Below are positions 7,319 to 16,066 of a stretch of DNA of 64,000 bases, in pieces. How positions within the stretch are numbered: position 1 is the stretch's first letter; each line of letters opens with the position of its first letter. The DNA lies in contig NZ_JARNTX010000001.1 in assembly GCF_029433095.1 (NCBI RefSeq), forward strand, positions 2,666,001-2,730,000. Direction: 5' to 3'. Below the pieces are notes generated by a model, which saw only the letters and a list, made by a program, of their open reading frames with translations, was not told where the DNA came from and made no database searches. Made by a program: the position numbers and the translations under genes. Source of the stretch: Hymenobacter sp. YC55. GTDB taxonomy: Bacteria > Bacteroidota > Bacteroidia > Cytophagales > Hymenobacteraceae.

Positions 7319-9919
7319 ATGTCCCGACCTGCTCTACTCTTACTCCTTTCGTTGCCGCTTAGCGGCCTTGCGCATGATCTTCCTTTGTCAGTTGCCACCA
7401 ATCCAACCGTTGCTTCGGCCCTTGTGGGCGCCGATGATCCGGTTCGGCGCGGTTGGTTGACCGGCAAGGTGACCGATGCCGAAGGCAAGCCAGTGGAAGG
7501 CGTAACGGTAGCGCTAAAAGGCACTTCGTTTGGCACGAGCACAACCGCCGATGGCAGCTTCCGCTTGTCGGCACAGTCAGGCTCTTACCAGCTGGTAGTA
7601 AGCAGCATCGGCTACCTTACACAGGAAGTGCCGGTTACTGTAACTGGCGGCGAAAGCACACCCGTACCAGCCTTTACGCTGGCCGTTAGCAACCAGAACC
7701 TGTCGGAAGTAACCGTAACAGGCGCTAAGTCTTTGAACCAGCGGACTGTCACGGTGGGCAAGCTGCCCGTAGCTACCCTCGACTTGCCGCAAAGCGCCGT
7801 AACCGTGGAGCGTGAGGTGCTGGAGCAGCAGCAGGTGCTGCGCCTTTCCGATGCTCTTGTGAATGTGAGCGGCTTGTACGTGACCAGCACTACCGGCGGC
7901 ACGCAGGAAGAACTTGGCAGCCGCGGCTTCGCATATGGCAGCAACAACACCTTCAAAAACGGCGTCCGCTACAATAATGGCGTGATGCCCGAAGCTTCTT
8001 CGTTGGAGCGCATGGAAGTGCTGAAAGGAAGCGCAGCCATCCTATATGGCAACGTAGCAGCTGGCGGTGTTCTCAACTTGGTTACCAAAAAGCCACAGTT
8101 CGAGCAAGGCGGCTCAGTTGGGTTGCGCGTGGGCAGCTTCGGCTTCTGGAAGCCCATTGTGGACGTGTATGGCGCAGTTGGCAAAAGTGAGAAAGTAGCA
8201 TTTCGCCTCAACGGCACTTACGAAAACGCCAACAGCTTCCGCGACGAAGTGAAATCCAACCGGGTGTATGTAAATCCGTCGTTGCTTTTCGAGCTGACGC
8301 CCAAAACTACTTTGATCCTGGAGGCCGATTACTTGCGTGACAACCGCACCCCGGACTTTGGCGTGGGCGCAGTTGATTATAACGTGCTAGAATCGCGCAG
8401 CCGCTTCCTCAACGTGCCCGGCGCCAACAATGCCACCAACCAAACCAGTGCTACGGCCACGCTCACTAGCCGCCTCAACGACGCCTGGCAGATTCGGGCA
8501 GTAGGCGGCTTCCAGCGCTACGACAACGAGCAGCGCACCGGCAACCGCCCAACGGGCATCAACAATGGCACCCGCCCGGCCCGGGGAACGGTCAATACGC
8601 CCAACTACGTGCCGGCCGCGCCCAAACCGTCTCTCTACGGCAACTGGCAGCGCACGCTGGGCCGTAGCGAAACCGCTGAAAACTACTACCTCGCGCAACT
8701 CGACCTGACCGGCAAGGTTCGCACTGGCTTCTTGGAGCACACCGTATTGATTGGGGCTGACGCCGACCAGTACAACACGCAGGCGCTGACTTTCACTGCG
8801 CAGCCGTATGACTCCATCAACGTGCTGGACCGCAGCCGGACGCTGGGCAAACCAAACAACAGCATCAGCAGCTTCGACGCACTGAACCGCAACACCCGCA
8901 CCTTTACCAACACGCGGCGGGCCGGCTTCTACGTGCAAGATTTGATGAGCATTACTGAAAAAGTGAAGCTGTTGGCTGGCGTGCGCTGGAGCTACCAGGA
9001 AACCCCAAGCGACGTGTACACCTACGCCGCCCCCACGGCCGCCGACCAGTCGGTGAAAGTAACGCAGACCCGCCGCTTCGACGATGCCTTCTCGCCACGC
9101 CTGGGTTTGGTATACCAGCCCATCAAGACAACCGCGTTGTTTGCCTCGTACTCCAACTCCTTCCAGCCTAACACCGGCCAGGAAGTGAGCGGAGCGGCCC
9201 TGGCCCCTTCCACCTTCGACCAATACGAAGTAGGTATTAAGAACGACCTGTTCCACGGGCTGTTGTCGGCCAACGTGACGGCTTATCGGATTGTGAATAG
9301 CAACTTGGCGCAAACGTACCTTGGTCAGATTGCCGGACCCGATGGTGTGCTCAGAGACAATGTGAACACCAACATCAAAGAGCTGGCTGGGGAAGTGACT
9401 AGCAAAGGCGTGGAAGTGGACGTGCAAAGCAAGCCCATGATGGGCTGGACATTCATCACGGGCTATAGCTACAATCACACGGCTTATACCAAGAGCAACA
9501 TCTACGAAAACAACAGCCGCCTGCGCTACAACCCCGCTCACACGGCCAACCTCAGCCTCTACTACAACTTTGGCAGCAGCTTTGGCGACAACAGCTTCCT
9601 ACGCGGCCTCACGGCGGGCATCACCTCTTACTATGTAGGCGACAAGCTGGCCGGCCGCAACACCCGGACGTATGATCCTGCTACTGGCAAGCCTTGGACT
9701 GACGGCCGCGGCAATACCACAAGTGACGCGTTCCGCCTAATCAGCATCCCCGACTACGTTCTCTTCGATGCCTCGCTCGGCTACACCTACGACCGTTTTT
9801 CGGTGCGGGTGAAACTTGCCAACATCCTCGATGAGTTGAGCTATAACATGCACGACGACAACAGCGTGAACCCCATTGCCCCTCGCAACTTCTCGGCCAC
9901 GGCCAGCTATCGGTTCTAA
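7319..9919 (+). CDS. TonB-dependent siderophore receptor
   Basis: This 866-residue outer-membrane receptor has a signal peptide (about 1-18) and a carboxypeptidase-regulatory-like domain at about 45-115 (TGKVTDAEGKPVEGVTVALKG). A plug at about 155-265 holds L-P-Q-S-A-V-T-V, GSRGF, and 'LERMEVLKGSAAILYGNVAAGGVLNLVTKKP'-type motifs (shown here only as landmarks: ERMEVLKGSAA and GGVLNLVTKKP). A 22-strand barrel follows, ending with a C-terminal Phe (ATASYRF). The plug sequence matches the FhuA/FhuE siderophore class rather than SusC. The PepSY protein just downstream supports a role in ferric-siderophore uptake, where the membrane partner may reduce the iron. No clear Fur box was found by eye. 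Confidence 0.92.
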   Translation: MSRPALLLLLSLPLSGLAHDLPLSVATNPTVASALVGADDPVRRGWLTGKVTDAEGKPVEGVTVALKGTSFGTSTTADGSFRLSAQSGSYQLVVSSIGYLTQEVPVTVTGGESTPVPAFTLAVSNQNLSEVTVTGAKSLNQRTVTVGKLPVATLDLPQSAVTVEREVLEQQQVLRLSDALVNVSGLYVTSTTGGTQEELGSRGFAYGSNNTFKNGVRYNNGVMPEASSLERMEVLKGSAAILYGNVAAGGVLNLVTKKPQFEQGGSVGLRVGSFGFWKPIVDVYGAVGKSEKVAFRLNGTYENANSFRDEVKSNRVYVNPSLLFELTPKTTLILEADYLRDNRTPDFGVGAVDYNVLESRSRFLNVPGANNATNQTSATATLTSRLNDAWQIRAVGGFQRYDNEQRTGNRPTGINNGTRPARGTVNTPNYVPAAPKPSLYGNWQRTLGRSETAENYYLAQLDLTGKVRTGFLEHTVLIGADADQYNTQALTFTAQPYDSINVLDRSRTLGKPNNSISSFDALNRNTRTFTNTRRAGFYVQDLMSITEKVKLLAGVRWSYQETPSDVYTYAAPTAADQSVKVTQTRRFDDAFSPRLGLVYQPIKTTALFASYSNSFQPNTGQEVSGAALAPSTFDQYEVGIKNDLFHGLLSANVTAYRIVNSNLAQTYLGQIAGPDGVLRDNVNTNIKELAGEVTSKGVEVDVQSKPMMGWTFITGYSYNHTAYTKSNIYENNSRLRYNPAHTANLSLYYNFGSSFGDNSFLRGLTAGITSYYVGDKLAGRNTRTYDPATGKPWTDGRGNTTSDAFRLISIPDYVLFDASLGYTYDRFSVRVKLANILDELSYNMHDDNSVNPIAPRNFSATASYRF

Positions 9920-9982
9920 CAATTGCGAGTTGCTAGCCTCCCTAGCAACTCACGATTGACAACCACAATAAAAGGTGAGTGA

Positions 9983-10029
9983 AGAAACCCGGAAACTACC
10001 AGCTGCAACTGGTTACTTTCCGGGTTTCT
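9983..10029 (+). terminator. hairpin terminator/attenuator between TonB receptor and PepSY gene
   Basis: Arms 9983-9995 and 10017-10029 (AGAAACCCGGAAA and complement) are perfect, with an inner ACCAG/CTGGT stem. Another palindrome (GAGTTGCTAG / CTAGCAACTC, 9927-9951) precedes it. There is no long T run, so it may be only a partial terminator. Its position argues against the longer PepSY start at 9979, which would translate through it. Confidence 0.55.
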
Positions 10030-10071
10030 GCGGAAATTCACGGTCCAAACAGTTTCCTTATCTTATTGAGT

Positions 10072-11349
10072 ATGAAAATTTTCTTTCGCAACATTCACCT
10101 CTACCTCAGCCTGGTCTCGGGCCTTATCATTGCCGTGGTGTGCTTCACGGGTGGGGTGTTGGTCTTCGAGAAGGAATTAGAGCAGGCGTGGCACCCAGAG
10201 CGCTACTTCGTGACGCCCGCCACCACGCCGCGCCAGCCCCTGGCCCAACTCACGGAGGCGGTCCGGGCCTACAAGCCCGACGCTAAAATCACGGGCGTGA
10301 AAGTGTACGCCGACCCAGCTCGTACCGTGGAAGTTAGCTTGGCCGGAGCACCCGGTGGGCCAGGTGGCGAGCGGAAAGGCGAAGGAGGCCGGGAAGGCCG
10401 TGCCGAGAAGCATCGCGAAGGTGGCCGTTCGGAAGGTGGTGCCCAGGCCGGAGCGCCGGCAGCTGGCGGCAAAGTCCCGGAAGCCAAGGGTGGTAAAGGC
10501 GGCGGCGAAGGCGGCCGTGGCCCAACCGTATTCGTGAACCCCTACACAGCTGCCGTTACGGGCGAGCTGAACTACCGCGAAACGTTCTTCTTCACGATGA
10601 TGGCCCTGCACCGCGGCATGGTAGGCGGCGCTATTGGCAAGCTGGTGGTGGGCGTAAGCACGCTGATGTTCTTGTTCATTATCGGGACGGGTATCGTGTT
10701 GTGGTGGCCGGCTACGCGCAATGCGGTGCGGCAGCGCCTGCAAGTGAAATGGAGCGGCGGCTGGAAGCGCCTCAACCACGACCTGCACATTGTGCTCGGG
10801 TTCTACTCGGCTTTGTTTCTGTTTGTGTTTGCCTTCACGGGCTTGGCGTGGTCGTTTGAGTGGTTCAACAAAGGCATCTATGCCGTAACCAACTCGCCTA
10901 TGCAGCGCCCCGAGCCCCCGACTTCTGCCACGCCAGCCGTAGCGGATGCCGCAGCTCTTACGCCCGATGCCGCCTTGGTCTTGGCCCGCCAGCAAGCGCC
11001 GACCGCCGAATATTACTCGCTGCAAATGCCCAAAGACCCTACGGGCAGCATTCGGGTAGCCACGCTCCGGCCAGGTGCCAGCTACGAAAATGCTACCGAC
11101 GAAGTGTATCTCGACCAGTATTCGGGCACTGTTATCAGCAAGCAGACCTACGAGCAGCGCAGCTTGGGCCAGCGGGTACGGGGCATGTTTAAACCGGTGC
11201 ACACTGGCTCTATCTACGGATGGCCTTCCAAGATCATCAGCCTAGTGGTGTGTTTGCTGGGTGTCACCTTTCCTATTACAGGCACTATCATGTGGCTGAA
11301 TCGGTTGCGCAAAGCCAAAAAGAAACAACGCAAAATGGTAGCAGCCTAA
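10072..11349 (+). CDS. PepSY-associated transmembrane protein
   Basis: The protein is 425 residues from the ATG at 10072, preferred because it gives the family's usual start (MKIFFRNIHLYLSLVSGL). PepSY_TM features are present: the N-terminal helix with CFTGGVLVFEKEL, 'MMALHRGMVGG' with helix 2, 'RLNHDLHIVLGFYSALFLFVFAFTGLAWS'-like helix 3 (landmarks RLNHDLH and FTGLAWS), and a C-terminal helix before a Lys/Arg-rich tail. Family members sit in the inner membrane next to siderophore receptors and are thought to act in iron reduction. Residues 92-150 form an unusual Gly/Arg/Glu/Lys-rich, probably disordered periplasmic insert not typical of the family. It is probably coexpressed with the receptor upstream. 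Confidence 0.88.
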   Translation: MKIFFRNIHLYLSLVSGLIIAVVCFTGGVLVFEKELEQAWHPERYFVTPATTPRQPLAQLTEAVRAYKPDAKITGVKVYADPARTVEVSLAGAPGGPGGERKGEGGREGRAEKHREGGRSEGGAQAGAPAAGGKVPEAKGGKGGGEGGRGPTVFVNPYTAAVTGELNYRETFFFTMMALHRGMVGGAIGKLVVGVSTLMFLFIIGTGIVLWWPATRNAVRQRLQVKWSGGWKRLNHDLHIVLGFYSALFLFVFAFTGLAWSFEWFNKGIYAVTNSPMQRPEPPTSATPAVADAAALTPDAALVLARQQAPTAEYYSLQMPKDPTGSIRVATLRPGASYENATDEVYLDQYSGTVISKQTYEQRSLGQRVRGMFKPVHTGSIYGWPSKIISLVVCLLGVTFPITGTIMWLNRLRKAKKKQRKMVAA

Positions 11350-11473
11350 ATGAATGGTATCAGCCAAGTAGCGCCTAAGTGAACGAGATTTTCACTGCGG
11401 CTAGCTACCTATCATTCGTGCGTGCTCCGGCTACACTAGGAAACTTCGAGCATTCTCAATCGTAAAGAGTTAG

Positions 11474-11504
11474 AGCGTCAGGCGGAGTTGCCTGACGCTT
11501 TTGT
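11474..11504 (+). terminator. rho-independent terminator
   Basis: A 10-bp stem AGCGTCAGGC (11474-11483) pairs with 11490-11499 around a 6-nt loop, followed by TTTTGTTTTG. It lies 125 bp after the PepSY stop. The rest of the 332-bp gap up to 11681 shows nothing else I can name. Confidence 0.85.
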
Positions 11505-11681
11505 TTTGTCTGGCCGGTTGTAGCAGCAACCTGCAATTGGCGAAATGCCGTCTGTTATAAAGATAACGGCACCTTCAACAACCAAAGCCACATCATCACA
11601 CTACTAGTACGGGGAAGCGCGGCATTGCGGTCTTGGGCCATACCGCCGCTTTACTACCCCTGCTACCACTAAGTCTCTCGT

Positions 11682-12716
11682 ATGTCGTCGCCTACTACTT
11701 CCAAGCCGGTTACCTCCGAAAACCCTTTGGTGGCTCTGCTCCGCCGAGCGGGGCTGCTCGACTGGTTTTTGCTTGGGCTGGTAGGCGCTGTAGCGCTGGC
11801 GTATCTGGTGCCGGGCGTAGGCAGCAAGGCAAGCCCGATACCCTGGAAGCTGCTGACTACTACGGGCGTGGCCTTGATTTTCTTTTTCTACGGGCTCCGG
11901 CTGAATCTGGAGAAGCTAAAGGCTGGGCTGCGTAACTGGCAGCTGCACACCGTGGTGCAGCTTACCACGTTTGTAGTTTTTCCGCTGCTGGCGCTAGTGG
12001 TCCGACCTTTTTTTGGCACCGAGAAGGCCGATTTACTTTGGCAGAGCATCTTCTTTCTTTGCACGCTGCCTAGCACGGTGTCTACGTCGGTGGTGATGGT
12101 GGGCATTGCGGGCGGCAATCTGCCAGCGGCCATTTTCAATGCCAGCATCAGCAGCTTAATCGGTATCATTCTCACCCCCGTCTGGACCAGCCTTATTCTG
12201 CACACCGGCACCGGAGGTGGCCACCTCTGGGGCCTGGCCCTCGACCTGACGTGGCAAGTGGTGCTGCCCGTGGTGGCGGGGGTGCTACTCAACCGCCGCT
12301 TCGGCAGCTTCGCCGAACAGCACAAGCAAACCCTGCGCACCTTCGACCAGATAGTTATTCTGCTGATCGTTTTTACGTCGTTCTGCGAGTCGTTTGCCGA
12401 AGGGGTTTTCCGCAGCTATATCCCCACCGATGTGCTGTTGCTAGGCTTGGGTATGGTGGCGCTGTACTTCCTGATTTTCGGGTTGGTATGGGGTCTAAGT
12501 TCGGTGCTAGGTTTCTCGCGCGAGGACCGGATTGTGGCGCTGTTTTGCGGGTCGAAGAAGTCGCTGGTGCATGGTAGTGTCATGGCTAGCTTGCTGTTTC
12601 CGGCCACGGCCGCTACGGGCGCGCTCCTATTGCCCCTGATGCTGTATCACGCGCTCCAAATCATTCTGGCCAGCGTAATGGCACAACGCATGGGCCAGAA
12701 TGCGGCTACACAGTAG
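11682..12716 (+). CDS. bile acid:sodium symporter-like (SBF-like) transporter
   Basis: This 344-residue protein has nine to ten hydrophobic segments. 'FFYGLRLNLEKLKAGLRNWQLH' after the second helix (landmarks FFYGLRL, LHTVVQ), 'LCTLPSTVSTSVVMVGIAGGN' (landmark LPSTVSTSVV) and 'CGSKKSLVHG' near the C-terminus are typical of the SBF-like family (PF13593; YfeH/PaYocS type), sodium-coupled inner-membrane carriers. The substrate is not predictable. No cotranscribed partner is visible. Confidence 0.9.
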   Translation: MSSPTTSKPVTSENPLVALLRRAGLLDWFLLGLVGAVALAYLVPGVGSKASPIPWKLLTTTGVALIFFFYGLRLNLEKLKAGLRNWQLHTVVQLTTFVVFPLLALVVRPFFGTEKADLLWQSIFFLCTLPSTVSTSVVMVGIAGGNLPAAIFNASISSLIGIILTPVWTSLILHTGTGGGHLWGLALDLTWQVVLPVVAGVLLNRRFGSFAEQHKQTLRTFDQIVILLIVFTSFCESFAEGVFRSYIPTDVLLLGLGMVALYFLIFGLVWGLSSVLGFSREDRIVALFCGSKKSLVHGSVMASLLFPATAATGALLLPLMLYHALQIILASVMAQRMGQNAATQ

Positions 12717-13035
12717 CACTATAATTTAGCATTATTCAAGAGTAGCCTGGCATTCGTAATGTGCAGCTTAAGGCTAGCTGGCCTTCTCCTTGCAGAAATT
12801 ACACTTTTCCTCCGATAGCCTACTAGCTACCAGTTGGTTATAATTTGCCGTTTCTGTATTACTGTGGAGCTTATAATTTGCATTTCGAGGGTTTAACAGC
12901 CGAAGTCAAGGCTCACACCAGTGGTACTTATCTATTCAAGAATTGCCAGCATAATAGCAACCACATAATAGTGTTTTTTCAAGTTGGTTTGCTATATTTG
13001 AAGCTAGTAATTAATTCAAGAGTCAGTTTCCCGGC
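12717..13035. other. intergenic region upstream of ankyrin gene
   Basis: This stretch of 319 bp is AT-rich in its second half. A small open frame at 12845-13039 has no start context or recognisable product and is not annotated. The only supported element is the promoter-like box at 12993-13000. Confidence 0.5.
12993..13000 (+). promoter_or_regulatory. putative Bacteroidota -7 box (TATATTTG)
   Basis: TATATTTG fits the Bacteroidota -7 consensus TAnnTTTG and lies 35 bp before the ankyrin ATG. A T-rich tract about 20 bp upstream could be the -33 element. Assigned by eye. Confidence 0.45.
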
Positions 13036-13488
13036 ATGAAAAAACTTCTTCTCGTTATTGTTTTATTTTCAGGTTTAGCTACCGTTACTCTAGCCCAAAC
13101 GCCAACTCAAAAGGTGTATGCCGCTGTTGTGAAAAATAAGCCTGCCGACGTAGAGGCCTTACTGAAAGCTGGTGCCGACCCCAATGCTCCCGTTGAAATG
13201 ATGCCGGGTTTTCCCACTAGCTTTCTTATCCTGGCTGCCGGGCGCAGCCAGACCGAAATCGTGAAAATCCTGCTTCAACACAAAGCTTTAGTCAACAAGC
13301 CCGACAGCTTCAATGCCACTGCCTTAATGGCTGCCGCTGGCGAGGGCAACATGGAGTTGGTAACCCTCCTGCTGGCCGCTGGCGCCGACCCCAAGCTGAA
13401 AGACAACGATGGCAAAGACGCCTTGGCTAGTGCCAAGGAAAGCGGCAACGCCGAAGTATTGAAGCTCTTGCAAGCCAAAAGCAAGTAG
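13036..13488 (+). CDS. secreted ankyrin-repeat protein
   Basis: This 150-residue protein has a clear signal peptide (MKKLLLVIVLFSGLATVTLAQ). About three to four ankyrin repeats follow: 'KNKPADVEALLKAGADPNAP', 'RSQTEIVKILLQHKALVN' and 'EGNMELVTLLLAAGADPKLKD' segments, ending with 'SGNAEVLKLLQAK'. Ankyrin repeats bind proteins; this one should act in the periplasm or outside the cell. A strong terminator follows. Confidence 0.92.
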   Translation: MKKLLLVIVLFSGLATVTLAQTPTQKVYAAVVKNKPADVEALLKAGADPNAPVEMMPGFPTSFLILAAGRSQTEIVKILLQHKALVNKPDSFNATALMAAAGEGNMELVTLLLAAGADPKLKDNDGKDALASAKESGNAEVLKLLQAKSK

Positions 13489-13524
13489 GTTTCAGGCACT
13501 CTATCACACAACCAACACCACACC

Positions 13525-13562
13525 GCAAAAGCGGCTCGGCAGCAATGTCGAGCCGCTTTTGC
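13525..13562 (+). terminator. rho-independent terminator
   Basis: A 14-bp perfect stem (GCAAAAGCGGCTCG, 13525-13538, with 13549-13562) and a T-rich descending arm lie 36 bp after the ankyrin gene. Confidence 0.88.
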
Positions 13563-13699
13563 AGTTTACTGGCAGTTGCCCCGTATATTTCCAAGCGTTG
13601 GTCTGCTGCCAAGCAGGTCAACGCTGCGCCCCGCCTCTGCCCGCCCCACCCCGGTTTCTCTACCTCAACTCAGCAAGCCTAGCCTCGACCTGCTTCTGC

Positions 13700-14299
13700 A
13701 TGGAGAACCTATTACCTATTTTATTCGCGTCCGTGGCCGGCGCCGGGCACGCTTTCGAGCCCGACCACCTGTTGGCCGTCAGCACCATGGTTTCGCGGCG
13801 CGACAGCACGATGTTGGCCATGAAGGATGGCTTGTATTGGGGGCTCGGGCACACCACCATGATAGCGCTAGTTGGCTCCGTAATCTTGCTCAGCCGAGCG
13901 ACCTTTCTCACATCCGGCTACTTTGAAGCGGCGGTCGGCCTAATGCTGGTGGTTATGGGCTTGAGCCGATTGGCAGGCAAAGAACCTTTAGGCTTCAAGT
14001 TGCCGACTGGCTCCGAGCATCGGGTGGCGTATACGGTGGGCCTGGTGCACGGCCTGGCGGGCAGCGGGGCGCTGGTGCTGCTGGTGATGAGTGAAATTCG
14101 CAGCCCGCTGCTAGGCATGCTGTATTTGCTGGTGTTCGGGGTAGGCTCCATCCTTGGGATGTTCGGCGTGGCGGGGCTCCTGAGCATACCGTACACCCCG
14201 CGCATGCGCTTAAGCCGCCGCCTGCGCCTGGCAACCGGCATCGTCTCGTCACTGGTTTGCATTCTGTACGGTGGCTGGATGGTGTACGTGAATGTTTAG
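13700..14299 (+). CDS. ureH: nickel permease of the NicO/UreH type, urease-linked
   Basis: The protein is 199 residues from the ATG at 13700 (MENLLPILFASVAGAGHAFEP). An in-frame start far upstream at 13559 overlaps a terminator and is rejected. It has six hydrophobic helices. Helix 1 holds H17-x4-D22-H23 (HAFEPDH), the metal-binding signature of NiCoT/NicO carriers, and 'GLGHTT' follows. Its location just before the urease genes suggests it imports nickel for the urease active site. The gene name follows usage for urease-linked nickel permeases and is tentative. The next 116 bp carry a perfect inverted repeat. Confidence 0.82.
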   Translation: MENLLPILFASVAGAGHAFEPDHLLAVSTMVSRRDSTMLAMKDGLYWGLGHTTMIALVGSVILLSRATFLTSGYFEAAVGLMLVVMGLSRLAGKEPLGFKLPTGSEHRVAYTVGLVHGLAGSGALVLLVMSEIRSPLLGMLYLLVFGVGSILGMFGVAGLLSIPYTPRMRLSRRLRLATGIVSSLVCILYGGWMVYVNV

Positions 14300-14302
14300 T
14301 TG

Positions 14303-14406
14303 TTGCTTGTTGGGAGTTGCTTGGTAATCGTTCAACTACCAATTCTCCCTCCTAGCAACTAACAGTTCAGCCATCCGCTATTCAACAAGCAACTCCCAAC
14401 AAGCAA
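14303..14406. repeat. 21-bp perfect inverted repeat upstream of ureAB
   Basis: Arms 14303-14323 and 14386-14406 are perfect reverse complements (core GCTTGTTGGGAGTTGCTT), 62 bp apart. The right arm ends 10 bp before the ureAB start. Shorter related sequence (AGTTGCTAG / CTAGCAACT) occurs at 9927-9951, so this is more likely a dispersed intergenic repeat than a dedicated operator. Confidence 0.65.
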
Positions 14407-14415
14407 GCATCACTC

Positions 14416-15174
14416 ATGCACCTCTCGCCCAAAGACCTCGATAAGTTGGTGCTGCACCAAGCCGGTTTTGTAGCTCAAAAGCGCTATGCCCGCGGCCTGC
14501 TGCTCAACTACCCCGAAGCCATGGCCCTTATTGCCACGCAGTTGCTGGAGTTTATCCGCGACGGGGAACGGGTGGCGGTGCTCATGGACAAAGGCAAACA
14601 GCTCCTGGGCCTGCAAGACGTGCTGCCCGGCGTAGCCGACATGATAGCCGAAGTGCAAGTGGAAGGCACCTTCCCCGACGGCACCAAACTCGTGACCGTG
14701 CACCACCCCATCTGCCGCGAACAAGGCAACCCCGAATTGGCGCTCTACGCTTCCGGCCTTACCCGCACCCCCGAAAAGCTGGCTATTGACAACGTGCTGC
14801 ACCCCAATCCCGGCGAGTATCTGCTGTCCTCGGAAGATATCGTCTTGAATGCCGACCGCGCCACCGTGGAGCTGGACGTGACCAACCTAGGCGACCGGCC
14901 AGTGCAGGTGGGCTCCCATTACCCTTTCTTCGAAACCAACGCCGCCCTGCAATTCGACCGGGCCTTAGCCTACGGGTTCCGCCTCAATATCCCCGCCGGT
15001 ACGGCCGTCCGCTTCGAGCCCGGCGAACGGAAACGGGTGATGCTGGTAGCCCTGGCCGGCGAGCGTATCGTGTACGGCGGCAACGGCTGGATTGATGGGA
15101 AGCTGGATGAAGCTAAAGGAGCAGATAGTGCTATGGGTAGAATGCGCGAGACAGATGCTAAACATCGTTCTTAA
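14416..15174 (+). CDS. ureAB: urease gamma-beta fusion subunit
   Basis: This 252-residue protein fuses UreA and UreB. Residues 1-100 are the gamma subunit ([20 protein letters not shown]..., ending '[11 protein letters not shown]'). After a linker, residues about 125-225 are the beta subunit, including '[18 protein letters not shown]' and '[19 protein letters not shown]'. It is a structural part of the cytoplasmic urease, with UreC as catalytic subunit. Fused forms of this kind occur in Helicobacter UreA and some Bacteroidota. Unusually, the next structural gene ureC does not follow directly; two AT-rich genes lie between. Confidence 0.95.
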   Translation: MHLSPKDLDKLVLHQAGFVAQKRYARGLLLNYPEAMALIATQLLEFIRDGERVAVLMDKGKQLLGLQDVLPGVADMIAEVQVEGTFPDGTKLVTVHHPICREQGNPELALYASGLTRTPEKLAIDNVLHPNPGEYLLSSEDIVLNADRATVELDVTNLGDRPVQVGSHYPFFETNAALQFDRALAYGFRLNIPAGTAVRFEPGERKRVMLVALAGERIVYGGNGWIDGKLDEAKGADSAMGRMRETDAKHRS

Positions 15175-15197
15175 TTGCAGTCTAATAGAAATAGAAC

Positions 15198-15500
15198 ATG
15201 CCTTATATCGACCACATAAGAATTGTATCTATAGCCCATATAGATGGCAAAGACCTAACATGCAACGGAGAAATTACAATAAACAATATACAGGAGCCAC
15301 AAGCTTATGTAACATGGAAGCTATTATCAGATGATACTTTAATTGCCTCCGTTTCTAGCAATTTTTACTATAAAGAATCTTTACACAATCTTGATAGCTT
15401 ACTAAATAGAGTTTTAGAAAAAATTGATAATTACAGAATTGGCAGGAATAAAATATTTAGAGACGCCAGGCTAATCAAGCATGAGACTAATAACAATTAG
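15198..15500 (+). CDS. unknown 100-residue protein, AT-rich insert in urease operon
   Basis: This 100-residue protein (MPYIDHIRIVSIAHIDGKDL...) looks beta-rich in its first half and helical in its second (LHNLDSLLNRVLEKIDNY). It has no signal peptide or membrane helix. I do not recognise a family. Base composition is far more AT-rich than the ure genes on either side, and codon use (ATA, AAT, TTA) differs strongly, suggesting separate origin. It starts 23 bp after ureAB on the same strand, so it is probably transcribed with it. Confidence 0.65.
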   Translation: MPYIDHIRIVSIAHIDGKDLTCNGEITINNIQEPQAYVTWKLLSDDTLIASVSSNFYYKESLHNLDSLLNRVLEKIDNYRIGRNKIFRDARLIKHETNNN

Positions 15501-15546
15501 TATTTAATTCTTATTACTCATTTATTTAACCATAAGCAGTTTAATC

Positions 15547-16062
15547 ATGAAATTAGAAACCATAACAATTAGGATTAACGCTTATTTTGGCAGGGCTATT
15601 ATCATTGCTATTGTTCTTATCATGGTTATTGTCATTCTACCGTTTCTGCCTTTTACTTTAATATACTCTCATTTTGCGAACAAAAAGTTCGAGAAACAAT
15701 ACAGCGAATATTTACAGCAGGCAAATGGAGCCTGCTTCTTTTTTTACAACAACCGTAAGAGTAGCGTCACATTTTCCCGTGAAATACTTGTTCCTAAACT
15801 GGCTCCCACAGTTCGAAAGCTTTTTGTAGAAGGCACTCAAATTATTTCTGGAGATGATCTAAGGTTCCTTTCAACTATGCTTGCTGGCGTCAAGGACAGA
15901 AAAGGGTTTCCTTATCTGCTGAAAGTCATGGATGGTCAGGTTATAGACTGCTCAATCAACCACCAGTTTTACAACACGATGTCTGGAAACAAGCCGATAG
16001 AGCCGCTACTAGCGCAAATTAATTCCTTCTATACATCCACGGCTCCGGCTTCCAAGGAATAA
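15547..16062 (+). CDS. unknown membrane-anchored protein, AT-rich insert in urease operon
   Basis: This 171-residue protein has one long hydrophobic helix at about 17-42 ([20 protein letters not shown]), then a soluble domain starting '[28 protein letters not shown]'-like sequence (landmark [10 protein letters not shown]). No family was recognised. It probably sits in the inner membrane with a cytoplasmic or periplasmic domain. It is AT-rich like its neighbour at 15198, and its stop codon lies only 4 bp before the ureC ATG, so ureC translation may be coupled to it. The pair looks like a later insertion that kept the operon reading through. Confidence 0.7.
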   Translation: MKLETITIRINAYFGRAIIIAIVLIMVIVILPFLPFTLIYSHFANKKFEKQYSEYLQQANGACFFFYNNRKSSVTFSREILVPKLAPTVRKLFVEGTQIISGDDLRFLSTMLAGVKDRKGFPYLLKVMDGQVIDCSINHQFYNTMSGNKPIEPLLAQINSFYTSTAPASKE

Positions 16063-16066
16063 ACTT

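Noticed and set aside
8387..9541. Long minus-strand open frame inside the siderophore receptor
   Set aside because: Antisense shadow of a TonB receptor with complete plug and barrel; no family features.
10177..11202. Long minus-strand open frame inside the PepSY gene
   Set aside because: Antisense shadow; Gly/Arg-rich and without domain features.
12845..13039. 64-codon frame before the ankyrin gene
   Set aside because: AT-rich, overlaps the next start and the promoter-like box, and encodes nothing recognisable.
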